Below are positions 1-6,125 of a DNA stretch of 9,686 nt, in pieces (position 1 is the stretch's first letter; every line of letters starts with the position of its first letter). The notes under the pieces were generated by a model, which was not told the DNA's origin, searched no databases, and saw only the letters and a list, made by a program, of their open reading frames with translations. The translations under genes and the position numbers were made by a program. Source of the stretch: Syntrophaceae bacterium UBA4778 (GTDB taxonomy: Bacteria; Desulfobacterota; Syntrophia; Syntrophales; UBA4778); NCBI GenBank assembly GCA_002403175.1, contig DHHG01000337.1:1-9686 (forward strand), read 5' to 3'.

Positions 1-25
1 TAACCACCCTCACTCAGTTCAAATA
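1..25 (+). repeat. Left copy of 25-bp direct repeat (possible attachment core)
   Basis: The sequence begins TAACCACCCTCACTCAGTTC and continues AAATA. The same 25 bases occur at 7232-7256 in the same orientation without mismatch. Identity stops at base 26 (A here, C at 7257). The leftward limit cannot be judged because the window starts here. A contig ending at a multi-copy repeat would look the same. Confidence 0.9.
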
Positions 26-236
26 AAAGTCCGCAGTCGTAAGCAACAGCTCATGTTATTGAATTGCGATTGAAACATGCGCCTTTTTGACGCATTATTT
101 CTGATTCGTTAAAATACACACATGGACCACAAAACGAGCGCGCTTTATAGATAGTGGGCATCCTACCACCTTTCAATGTGGCATTTAACAATACACTGAT
201 CTCAGTTCTCTTGATCTATACATTTCTCCATAATTC

Positions 237-307
237 TTAATGCATATGGTCCACCTGATATATAATGCTCAGAAACCCCAAAAACCTCATACAACAAAAA
301 ACGGAGG
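237..307 (+). promoter_or_regulatory. Putative integrase promoter and ribosome binding site
   Basis: A perfect -10 hexamer TATAAT lies at 261-266. The best -35 at normal spacing (TTAATG, 237-242) is poor. GGAGG at 303-307 sits 6 nt before the ATG at 314, a strong Shine-Dalgarno that supports this start. The rest of 26-236 is AT-rich and I see no gene in it. Confidence 0.45.
271..287 (+). repeat. Left arm of imperfect inverted repeat flanking the integrase gene
   Basis: AGAAACCCCAAAAACCT lies between the -10 box and the integrase ribosome binding site. The reverse complement of 1184-1200, just after the integrase stop, reads GAGAACCCCAAAGACCT and matches at 13 of 17 positions. It could be a recombinase or regulator site, or chance. 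Confidence 0.35.
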
Positions 308-313
308 TAGACC

Positions 314-1154
314 ATGACAACGCAAGAGTCGATAAGGCTGTTTAAAAATTATCTCCAGTCAAACCATAAACAACGGACCATTGATAGTTATGTTTATCTG
401 CTTCGAAGGTTCGAAATGATTTACGCTCAAAGAGCCCTGGATTCCATCGGTCCCGATGAAATCTATACATTTCTGGAAACGCTAACACAGGATCTTGCCA
501 AATCTACACGAAGGCTCCGGTATGCTCAGCTAAAAACCTTTTACAATTTCATTATCGGCCGTTGCTCACTGAACATGAGGAATCCGTGCAACACATCGTT
601 GCGTAGCAAATCCTATCGAGCGCCAAAACAGATGTTGCGCAAGATTCTCGAACGGGAAACGGTTGATGAGATGATCTACAATACGAAAAGACACAGAGAC
701 CGGTTGATCTTGGAGCTTCAGGCAAGGTGCGGATTGAGGATTGGCGAATTGCTAAAGATAAAGGTGTCGGATGTCTTAGACAGAACCATTACCCTGCGGG
801 AACCAAAATCCGGTAAAGAAACAGAACTGGCCTATATTCCGGAGAGCGTGTCAAAAAAAGCTGGCAAAATACACCAAGGATAATGCCCTGCAATCTGATG
901 ACCGCCCATTCCCCATATGTTATTCAACAGCAAGAGCTCTTATCAGGCGTTTGGGAGAAAAAGTGAATGTCCGTATTTCGCCTCATGATCTCCGGAGATA
1001 CTCAGCCACCTATGCGAGTAGAAACGGTGTGCCCCTGGAAGTCGTATCAAAAGTTATCTTGAGGCATCAGGATTTGAAAACCACCCAGGTCTATCTCGGC
1101 AAGATCAGCGATTCCGAGGCTATCAGATGGATGGACATCCTGCATGGGAAATAG
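314..1154 (+). pseudogene. Tyrosine recombinase/integrase, split by a single-base frameshift
   Basis: Site-specific DNA recombinase of the lambda-integrase family, acting on DNA in the cytoplasm. The first part (314-883) has an N-terminal SAM-like core-binding domain (about residues 1-95) and the start of the catalytic domain, with box I RCGLRIGELL and its active-site Arg at residue 142, followed by a beta-hairpin with candidate Lys residues (EPKSGKETEL). The frame then ends at a TAA. One frame over, the protein continues without a gap from about 860 to 1154 and carries HDLRRYSATYAS (His and second Arg), LRHQDLKTTQVYLG (third His and nucleophilic Tyr). Removing one A from the A7 tract at 853-859 restores a 279-aa protein of normal length. 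It lacks the extra helix of integron integrases and looks like a phage or element integrase. The break could be real inactivation, a sequencing error, or be bypassed by transcriptional slippage on A7. Family assignment is firm; functional state is unknown. Confidence 0.85.
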
Positions 1155-1183
1155 GATTCCCCAATGTTCTATTAGAAGTAATT

Positions 1184-1200
1184 AGGTCTTTGGGGTTCTC
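1184..1200 (-). repeat. Right arm of imperfect inverted repeat flanking the integrase gene
   Basis: AGGTCTTTGGGGTTCTC, 30 nt after the integrase stop, is the partner of 271-287 in inverted orientation. The TTGGGG inside it could also pair with CCCCAA at 1159-1164, but the 25-nt loop makes a terminator unlikely. Confidence 0.35.
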
Positions 1201-1248
1201 AATAAGGGCCATGAAGCGCCGGAAGAAAATATTCCTACCAGATTTGTG

Positions 1249-1276
1249 TTGACAAATAATACAAAATAATTATGAT
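1249..1276 (+). promoter_or_regulatory. Strong sigma70-type promoter of brnTA
   Basis: A consensus -35 TTGACA (1249-1254), a 16-bp spacer and -10 TATGAT (1271-1276). A start about 7 nt after the -10 would fall at about 1283, the A of the brnT ATG, predicting a leaderless or nearly leaderless transcript. The alternative TATAAT at 1276-1281 would need a 21-bp spacer, which is too long. Confidence 0.7.
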
Positions 1277-1287
1277 ATAATTATGAT
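1266..1287 (+). promoter_or_regulatory. Tandem 11-bp repeat over the brnT -10 and start codon (likely operator)
   Basis: ATAATTATGAT occurs twice head to tail (1266-1276 and 1277-1287). Each unit contains the palindrome ATAATTAT. The first unit covers the -10 box and the second covers the ATG. BrnA antitoxins are known DNA-binding autorepressors of brnTA, so this is the natural operator candidate; binding is inferred. Confidence 0.55.
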
Positions 1288-1570
1288 TAGCTTTTCATGG
1301 GACACAAGGAAAAATGAGGCCAACAAGAAAAAGCATGGGGTCTCATTCGACGAAGCCAAAACAGTGTTTTATGATGAGAACGCCATCAGGTATTTTGATC
1401 CTGACCATTCGGATGATGAAGACAGGTTTTTAATGGTTGGGTTGAGCCATAAGCTCAGAATCCTTATTGTATGCCATTGCTTCAGGGAGGAAGATTCGGT
1501 CATAAGGATTATTTCAGCAAGAAAAGCCACCAAGGGCGAAGAAGACAATTATTGGAGAGAAAGGACATGA
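1283..1570 (+). CDS. brnT: BrnT-family toxin (type II toxin-antitoxin, ribonuclease)
   Basis: A 95-aa protein of the BrnT (DUF497) family, small RelE-like-fold endoribonucleases that block translation until neutralised by BrnA. Family signatures visible: the N-terminal FSWDTRKNEANKKKHGVSF block (residues 4-22), then EAKTVF, a central DPDHSDDEDRFLMVGLS segment, a hydrophobic strand, and the C-terminal IRIISARKATKGEEDNYW block. Length is typical and no family residue is obviously missing, so the toxin looks intact. The start is chosen because the N-terminus matches the family, although there is no Shine-Dalgarno and the promoter lies directly upstream. The stop overlaps the brnA start in ATGA, showing coupled translation. 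Its position beside an integrase suggests a stabilising role for a mobile segment (inference). Confidence 0.92.
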   Translation: MISFSWDTRKNEANKKKHGVSFDEAKTVFYDENAIRYFDPDHSDDEDRFLMVGLSHKLRILIVCHCFREEDSVIRIISARKATKGEEDNYWRERT

Positions 1571-1791
1571 GAAAAGAATACGATTTCAGTAAAATGAAAG
1601 GACAGAAGAATCCTTATATAAAGGAATTAAAGACCCAGGTTACCATTCGTCTCGATAAGGAAACCGTTGAGTATTTCAAAGGATTAGCTAAAAATACTGG
1701 CATGTCATATCAGAATCTGATCAACCTATACTTGAGGGACTGTGTAGAAACGAAGAAAGTACCCAGGATACAATGGTCTCACCCCACATAA
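1567..1791 (+). CDS. brnA: BrnA-family antitoxin (ribbon-helix-helix type)
   Basis: A 74-aa partner of BrnT. The N-terminal part (MRKEYDFSKMKGQKNPY) is the usual BrnA lead-in, expected to cover the toxin. The region from TQVTIRLDKETVEYF to GMSYQNLINLYLRDC has the strand-helix-helix pattern of ribbon-helix-helix DNA-binding proteins, with alternating polar residues in the short strand. The ATG at 1567 overlaps the toxin stop by 4 nt, and AAAGG within the end of brnT can serve as its ribosome binding site. A longer reading in this frame starting inside brnT is rejected because it duplicates toxin coding sequence and does not match the family N-terminus. It is expected to neutralise BrnT and repress the shared promoter, probably at the 1266-1287 repeats. 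Confidence 0.88.
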   Translation: MRKEYDFSKMKGQKNPYIKELKTQVTIRLDKETVEYFKGLAKNTGMSYQNLINLYLRDCVETKKVPRIQWSHPT

Positions 1792-2237
1792 GTGATTTCA
1801 CGAAAAAAGGCCATGCTGATAAATCCCTGAAGTTGTAAATAAGTCGCCAGTCTCGACCACCGGAGCAGATCATTGATAACGGGTAGAAAGATGTAACAAC
1901 CAGGAAGAACTTATTTAATCTTCTATACTTGCGTACATCTTCCTCCACACATCGTAATTACCAATTAAAATGCATGATTTCAATCAGTTATCAATGATGT
2001 TATTTCAGTGATAATAATGATATGGATGATGTGTTTTAGAAGGGCTGATGCCAACATAACATCGTTGAAATAATGTGGTACCGCCGGGAGACCAGGCGGT
2101 AAATGGAGAAAACAAATATCAACCTACAATATTTGGAGAAACGGGTCTACTCGACTCAAACAAAGCATATTGGCTCTGTTCAGTCTGAAAAATGTCCACT
2201 TCCCGTTATTGAAGGCAGAATTCTTCAGGAGGCACTT
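1792..2237. other. Gene-poor spacer between brnA and the lipoprotein gene
   Basis: AT-rich, with no convincing gene on either strand and no clear terminator after brnA. The stretch around 1990-2050 is rich in TGAT/ATGATG words. An open frame from 2103 runs in phase into the lipoprotein gene, but its first 45 codons show no family pattern and would bury the signal peptide, so I treat it as untranslated leader. Confidence 0.5.
2080..2100 (+). other. Small GC-rich hairpin upstream of the lipoprotein gene
   Basis: ACCGCC (2080-2085) can pair with GGCGGT (2095-2100) around the 9-nt loop GGGAGACCA. No T-tract follows, so it is not an ordinary terminator. It stands out as GC-rich in an AT-rich leader and may be an RNA structure or a protein site. 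Confidence 0.3.
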
Positions 2238-2849
2238 ATGAATGAGTATCGAAGTTTAAGGAACACAGCGGTCATTATATTGTTCTTGATTGCTGTATCT
2301 GCAACTCTTTTCGGCTGCGCCTATCACGCGGATCTAACCAATTCCAAACCGGAGCTCCCCGACACCATGATCCTTGATAAACTGCCGTTAAAGGCTGCGT
2401 TGTACATCCCTGAATCAACACGAAATTATACACAACCGACCGACGTAAGCCGTGGTTGCCTGGCGATGCATGTCAGAGGAAAATTCGGTCAGCTCTTTGC
2501 GGAAACGGTTGAAGGAACGTTAAAGCAGGTATTTGAGGATTTAACTATTGTAAGGCAGCCTGCAGCAGGCGCTTACGATGTTCTGGTGGAAGCCGACATG
2601 ACGGAATACAGCTATAAAGCAGGATGCATGGGGAATCCCGGTTCATATGGAATTGTAAAGGGTAATATCCTGGTGTTGGATGGAAACGGCCGGGAGATAT
2701 GGCGAAGCAAAGAGACCTCAAAAAGATCGAGTTTCACCGGCAGTTGGGAGGAATTCGTCCCGGAGTCGATGACATCTTTAGTCGGCACCTGGGCACAGGA
2801 ATTAACAAGCCAGCCTCAAATCAGGCAATTACAGAAAAAAATACCGTAA
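2238..2849 (+). CDS. Small predicted outer-membrane lipoprotein
   Basis: A 203-aa lipoprotein. A charged N-terminus (MNEYRSLRN), a hydrophobic core and the lipobox LFGC place the acylated Cys at residue 27. Ala at +2 fits sorting to the outer membrane. The start is set by AGGAGG at 2227-2232, 5 nt before the ATG; the in-frame ATG at 2103 would add 45 residues ahead of the signal. The mature part has LPLKAALYIPE, then a helical stretch with EGTLKQVFEDLTIVRQP, and YDVLVEADMTEYSY. This strand-helix-strand rhythm resembles small lipoproteins of the YajG or LptE kind, but I cannot assign a family. Two Cys in the mature chain (GCLAMH, AGCMGN) could form a disulfide. The gene ends 24 nt before the CHAT gene with no terminator between, so the two are very likely co-transcribed and the proteins may work together. 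Confidence 0.85.
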   Translation: MNEYRSLRNTAVIILFLIAVSATLFGCAYHADLTNSKPELPDTMILDKLPLKAALYIPESTRNYTQPTDVSRGCLAMHVRGKFGQLFAETVEGTLKQVFEDLTIVRQPAAGAYDVLVEADMTEYSYKAGCMGNPGSYGIVKGNILVLDGNGREIWRSKETSKRSSFTGSWEEFVPESMTSLVGTWAQELTSQPQIRQLQKKIP

Positions 2850-2873
2850 AACCAAAATTCTTCAAGGGCCCCT

Positions 2874-5216
2874 ATGAGGTTTGCGTCAAGATTGATTATC
2901 ATTGCCGTTCTTCTTCCGCTGTTCGGATGTGTGTACGGCAGCATGCCGGAGCGCGAGCGCCTCGCTGCATCGGCCAAATATGAGGAAGCCCGCAAAATTA
3001 CCGAGGCGCAAATCAAAGAGACGGGCCATGCCAGTTCGGCCAAACTCATAGTGCTGTGCGTGTCCTATGCGGGGCTGAAGCGCTATGACAGGCTTTTTGA
3101 ATGCTGCGATCGACTAGAGCAGAATATCAAGCGGGGCGATACTACCTCAACAGATTTGGATGAACTCGCGAAAGACTCGCCTCTTCTGGGAGGAATGGTC
3201 AAATCGAAGTATGCCAACAACAAGGAGGTGTTGGGAGACATAAGCTACCTGCCTCATGTTCTCAGAGCCGAGGCGTATATCGATCTGGCACAATATCCGA
3301 AGGCGGTTGAAGAAGCGAAAAAGTCTTACTTCTTTGTGGACCGCTTTGTTCAAACCCGCATTCTTGGAACCCTGGGCCTTGCCTATGCCCTGAATGGAGA
3401 AACGAAGCAGGCACTGCAGATGGTTGACCGGCTGAATCGCTTAAAGATCGTGAATCCCGTCATGAAGGCAAGCAGGAACTTCACCGTGGCAAAGATTCAT
3501 GTTGCCCTCAACGATTTTCAAAAAGCCCTTGAAGCCATCCGGCAGAGTGACCCGACGGCGCATGTGCTGCTTGCCAATTTATTTTATGGCGCCATGATGC
3601 ACGGCCAGAGCCTGGCCGTCTATGAAGAGATTCCCAGGAAATTCATGCTGAGCAAGTGCCTCATGGAAACAGGAGACTTGGGCGCGGCCCGGGATGGATA
3701 CGACGCCCTTCTGAATATACCGCAAACCCGCGACAACGGCGAAATCTACTGGATGATACTGTTCGATCGGGGCAGGATTGCCGAAAGTGACGGAAAATTC
3801 AAAGATGCCATCGATTTCTATTGCAGAGCGGTGGAGGTGATCGAGCGTCAGAGATCGACGATTAACACGGAATCCAGCAAGATCGGCTTCGTAGGCGACA
3901 AGCAGGCGCTTTATTTCAATTTGGTGCAGGTCCTCTACCATGAAAGACGGTATGAGAGGGCTTTTGAATACGTGGAGCGGGCCAAGTCGCGGGCACTGGT
4001 CGATCTCCTGGCCTCAAAAAAGGACTTTGCTGTGAAGGGCGGTGACAAGAACGAGATAGAGACCGCCCTGGCGATGAACGATTCCGCCGAGGCAGAGGCA
4101 ATCATCCAGGATGTTTCCATCGATAAAAGCAAGTCCCGGAGTGTACAGATCAAGATTCGCGAAGAGCTGAACGGCCGGGCCCCGGAGCTGGCTTCTTTTA
4201 TTACGGTCACTTCCCAGCCGATTTCAGAACTTCAGACCTATCTTTCCAAAGACGAGGCGCTGATCGAGTATTATTACCGCGACAAGGACATGTATGCCTT
4301 TGTGCTTTCGGACGGCAGACTCCATGTTGCAAAACTGGACAGCAAACGCCTGATGGAGGATGTCCGGGAGTTCCGGAAATATCTGGAAAACTCGGGCTCA
4401 ACCCGGTTCATGGACAGCTCAAAACGGCTTTATAAACGGCTGTTCAAACCGATCGAATCACAGGTGAACCGTAAGAATCTCACCATCGTATCCCACGGGG
4501 CTTTACATTACCTTCCCTTCAATGCCCTGCACGACGGAAAGGATTTCCTGATCGACAGGTACAGCATCCGAGTCATGCCCAGCGCCAGCGCAATGAAGTA
4601 TCTCGTATCGAAAAAGGCGAACAAGGGAGGGAACATTCTCGTTTTCGGCAATCCGGATCTTGGCGATTCCCGTTTTGACCTTGCCTTTGCCGAGAAGGAG
4701 GCTCTGGATGTCGCAAAAACAAAATCGAAGTCAAAAGTTTTTCTCCGTAAAGATGCAACCGTTGGAGCCTTTGCAAAGTACGCCGGAAGCTTCAGCTATA
4801 TCCATCTTGCCACCCACGGCCGGTTTGATCAGTCGTCGCCCCTGAAGTCCGCCCTGCTCCTCTCTCCGGAGGCGGGATCGAATGGGATGCTCACGGCTGA
4901 TAAGCTCTACTCGCTCGAGCTGGATGCGGATCTTGTCACCTTGAGCGCCTGTGAGACAGGACTTAGCAAGATTGCCAACGGAGACGATCTGGTCGGACTG
5001 ACCAGGGGATTTCTCTATGCAGGCAGCAACTCGATTGTGGCAAGCCTCTGGAAAGTGGACGACCTTGCGACATCAAAGCTGATGACCCTTTTTTATCGCG
5101 AACTGGATAAGACAAATAAACGGGAGGCATTGCAGAGGGCTCAACTGGAGACCCGGAAAACATATGCCCATCCCTACTACTGGGCCTCCTTTCAATTGAC
5201 GGGCAGCGCGGATTAA
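2874..5216 (+). CDS. TPR-CHAT lipoprotein (caspase-like protease anchored in the envelope)
   Basis: A 780-aa protein. Residues 1-19 (MRFASRLIIIAVLLPLFGC) form a lipoprotein signal with the acylated Cys at 19 and Val at +2, predicting export and membrane anchoring. Residues about 30-380 are helical TPR-like repeats, for example LGLAYALNGETKQAL, GRIAESDGKFKDAIDFYCRAVEV and YHERRYERAFEYVERAKSRAL, the last being the usual segment before CHAT domains. Residues about 455-778 are the CHAT domain: a conserved core TIVSHGALHYLPFNALHDG near 534-554, IHLATHGRF with catalytic His648, and LSACETG with catalytic Cys693, then GLTRGFLYAGSNSIVASLW and the C-terminal YYWASFQLTG. Both dyad residues are present, so protease activity is plausible. 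AAGGG at 2864-2868 is the ribosome binding site. GC content looks higher than in the integrase and brnTA genes. Many CHAT proteases act in the cytoplasm in defence; a lipid-anchored form points to envelope processing or scaffolding. The substrate is unknown. Confidence 0.93.
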   Translation: MRFASRLIIIAVLLPLFGCVYGSMPERERLAASAKYEEARKITEAQIKETGHASSAKLIVLCVSYAGLKRYDRLFECCDRLEQNIKRGDTTSTDLDELAKDSPLLGGMVKSKYANNKEVLGDISYLPHVLRAEAYIDLAQYPKAVEEAKKSYFFVDRFVQTRILGTLGLAYALNGETKQALQMVDRLNRLKIVNPVMKASRNFTVAKIHVALNDFQKALEAIRQSDPTAHVLLANLFYGAMMHGQSLAVYEEIPRKFMLSKCLMETGDLGAARDGYDALLNIPQTRDNGEIYWMILFDRGRIAESDGKFKDAIDFYCRAVEVIERQRSTINTESSKIGFVGDKQALYFNLVQVLYHERRYERAFEYVERAKSRALVDLLASKKDFAVKGGDKNEIETALAMNDSAEAEAIIQDVSIDKSKSRSVQIKIREELNGRAPELASFITVTSQPISELQTYLSKDEALIEYYYRDKDMYAFVLSDGRLHVAKLDSKRLMEDVREFRKYLENSGSTRFMDSSKRLYKRLFKPIESQVNRKNLTIVSHGALHYLPFNALHDGKDFLIDRYSIRVMPSASAMKYLVSKKANKGGNILVFGNPDLGDSRFDLAFAEKEALDVAKTKSKSKVFLRKDATVGAFAKYAGSFSYIHLATHGRFDQSSPLKSALLLSPEAGSNGMLTADKLYSLELDADLVTLSACETGLSKIANGDDLVGLTRGFLYAGSNSIVASLWKVDDLATSKLMTLFYRELDKTNKREALQRAQLETRKTYAHPYYWASFQLTGSAD

Positions 5217-5241
5217 AGAAAGCCCTGTCGGCGGACACAAT

Positions 5242-5504
5242 ATTAGTATCCAATTTTATAAGTTCGTGTTCCGTTCCCTGGGCCTCTTCATCGGTATACC
5301 CGTTGGAGTGGATCGTCATTCCTTGTGGATTGGGTTATCAGCCAGCCTGGTGGGGCTTGTTGGAGGATATACGCTCGGCATTCTTGTGGGTTGCGACTGC
5401 AGCATCTCGGCTGGATAGCCGTAATATTAAACATGCTGGCGGCTTTTGCAGCGATCGTCACAAGTGCTGCAGCTCTAATCATGATAGTCGTGCTTATCTT
5501 TTAA
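5242..5504 (+). pseudogene. Small membrane protein, frameshifted and without a standard start
   Basis: In one frame 5242-5388 reads as a membrane protein (FYKFVFRSLGLFIGIPVGV, then LWIGLSASLVGLVGGYTLG), but this frame meets a TAG at 5416. A second frame continues with LGWIAVILNMLAAFAAIVTS and AAALIMIVVLIF to a TAA at 5502-5504. Adding one G to the GGG at 5388-5390 joins them into about 87 aa with three hydrophobic segments. No ATG is available: candidate starts are ATT at 5242 or GTG at 5266, so the start may be lost too. It lies 25 nt after the CHAT gene in the same direction, as in an operon. I do not recognise a family. The continuity of hydrophobic segments across two frames is the main evidence. 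Decay and a sequencing error are both possible. Confidence 0.45.
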
Positions 5505-5569
5505 TAAGGCACTGTTTTGCTATAGATAGACGCAGTTTATATAGTGTCGTTAATTTTCAGGAAACAGAA

Positions 5570-5883
5570 ATGGAGCAGGATAGCATCGCAAAAAAAGAAA
5601 TTCTTGACATGGGCTCGGATGATGTCAAATCAAAGTGCTTTCTCTGGCCTTTAAGAGTATTTTTTCAATTCTTGCAATTCTAATTGGTAGTTCTCTCATT
5701 ATTTGGATTATATATATTGACCGCTCGCCCGATTATCAGCGTCGGCCCTTAGCCGTTCCACTTGGTATCGCCGCGGTTATGATTGGAGTCGGTGTTTATT
5801 GGGCAAAGCAGGTTATCGGCCAACTCCGCCGAAGTAAATCTCAACAATTCAGTCCGGAGGATCCTCATTCCTCGGACCGGTGA
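5570..5883 (+). pseudogene. Small two-helix membrane protein, probably frameshifted near its N-terminus
   Basis: An ATG at 5570, 6 nt after AGGAAA, opens a frame with a charged N-terminus (MEQDSIAKKEILDMGSDDV). It soon degrades into CFLWPLRVFFQFLQF and stops. The neighbouring frame, open from 5623, gives VLSLAFKSIFSILAILIGSS, LIIWIIYIDRSPDYQRR, PLAVPLGIAAVMIGVGVYWA and a basic, polar tail. One extra A in the AAA at 5632-5634 joins them into about 104 aa: a cytoplasmic head, two transmembrane helices and a C-terminal tail. Alternatively the 82-aa frame starts at GTG 5635 as an independent gene, but no good ribosome binding site precedes it. The family is not recognised. It sits between the CHAT gene and the secreted TPR gene on the same strand. 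I am confident of a membrane protein here, less so of its start and integrity. Confidence 0.55.
5852..5877 (+). other. Hairpin at the end of the small membrane-protein gene
   Basis: GTCCGGAGGA (5852-5861) can pair with TCCTCGGAC (5869-5877) around a 7-nt loop, with one bulged G. Only TGATTATTTCG follows rather than a T-run, so it could be a weak or Rho-assisted terminator. It overlaps the last codons of the gene. Confidence 0.3.
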
Positions 5884-6004
5884 TTATTTCGTTAACTTCA
5901 ATCAGTAATTTATATCTCTTCACCAGGACTCCCAGTATCGAGTACTATATGTTAGTGCTAAATTTGGGCGGAGAGGGAGTTTTCCCAAAGGAACCGAGAA
6001 CTAT

Positions 6005-6050
6005 CTCCTGAAAGTGAGATTTGACAAGTTTCTCCAGAAAGTGTAAATCT
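6005..6050 (+). repeat. Imperfect tandem pair upstream of the secreted TPR gene
   Basis: CTCCTGAAAGTGAGATTT (6005-6022) and CTCCAGAAAGTGTAAATCT (6032-6050) share a CTCC-GAAAGTG core at 27-bp spacing. They straddle the putative -35. They may be paired regulator sites, or the remnant of an insertion-sequence end. Confidence 0.45.
6021..6049 (+). promoter_or_regulatory. Possible promoter of the 6126-7052 gene
   Basis: A perfect -35 TTGACA (6021-6026) is followed 17 bp later by a weak -10 TAAATC (6044-6049). The second tandem repeat overlaps spacer and -10, which would suit repression. The -10 match is poor, so this is tentative. Confidence 0.35.
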
Positions 6051-6125
6051 CAATCGATAATTAACAATGTGGGAAATCAGAAATTATTACAATTTGGATG
6101 TCAGGAATTTTTGGGAGGCTTGAAA

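Noticed and set aside
1..313. CRISPR or tRNA at the left end
   Set aside because: No regularly spaced repeats and no cloverleaf-type T-arm or acceptor pattern were found.
314..1154. Integron integrase with attC cassettes
   Set aside because: The recombinase lacks the integron-specific insertion between its motifs, and the 25-bp repeats do not show attC arm structure.
1471..1566. Longer BrnA starting inside brnT
   Set aside because: The extra residues are an out-of-frame reading of toxin codons; the family N-terminus begins at 1567.
2103..2237. In-frame N-terminal extension of the small lipoprotein
   Set aside because: It would place 45 polar residues ahead of a clear lipoprotein signal. 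AGGAGG sits at ideal distance from the ATG at 2238.
5590..5596. Programmed frameshift at the A7 tract in the 5570 gene
   Set aside because: Shifting here into the membrane-protein frame meets TGA stops at 5605 and 5620, so the frame change must lie further downstream.
6021..6125. In-frame N-terminal extension of the 6126-7052 protein
   Set aside because: It buries the signal peptide, contains the TTGACA box, and GGGAGG lies 7 nt before the ATG at 6126.
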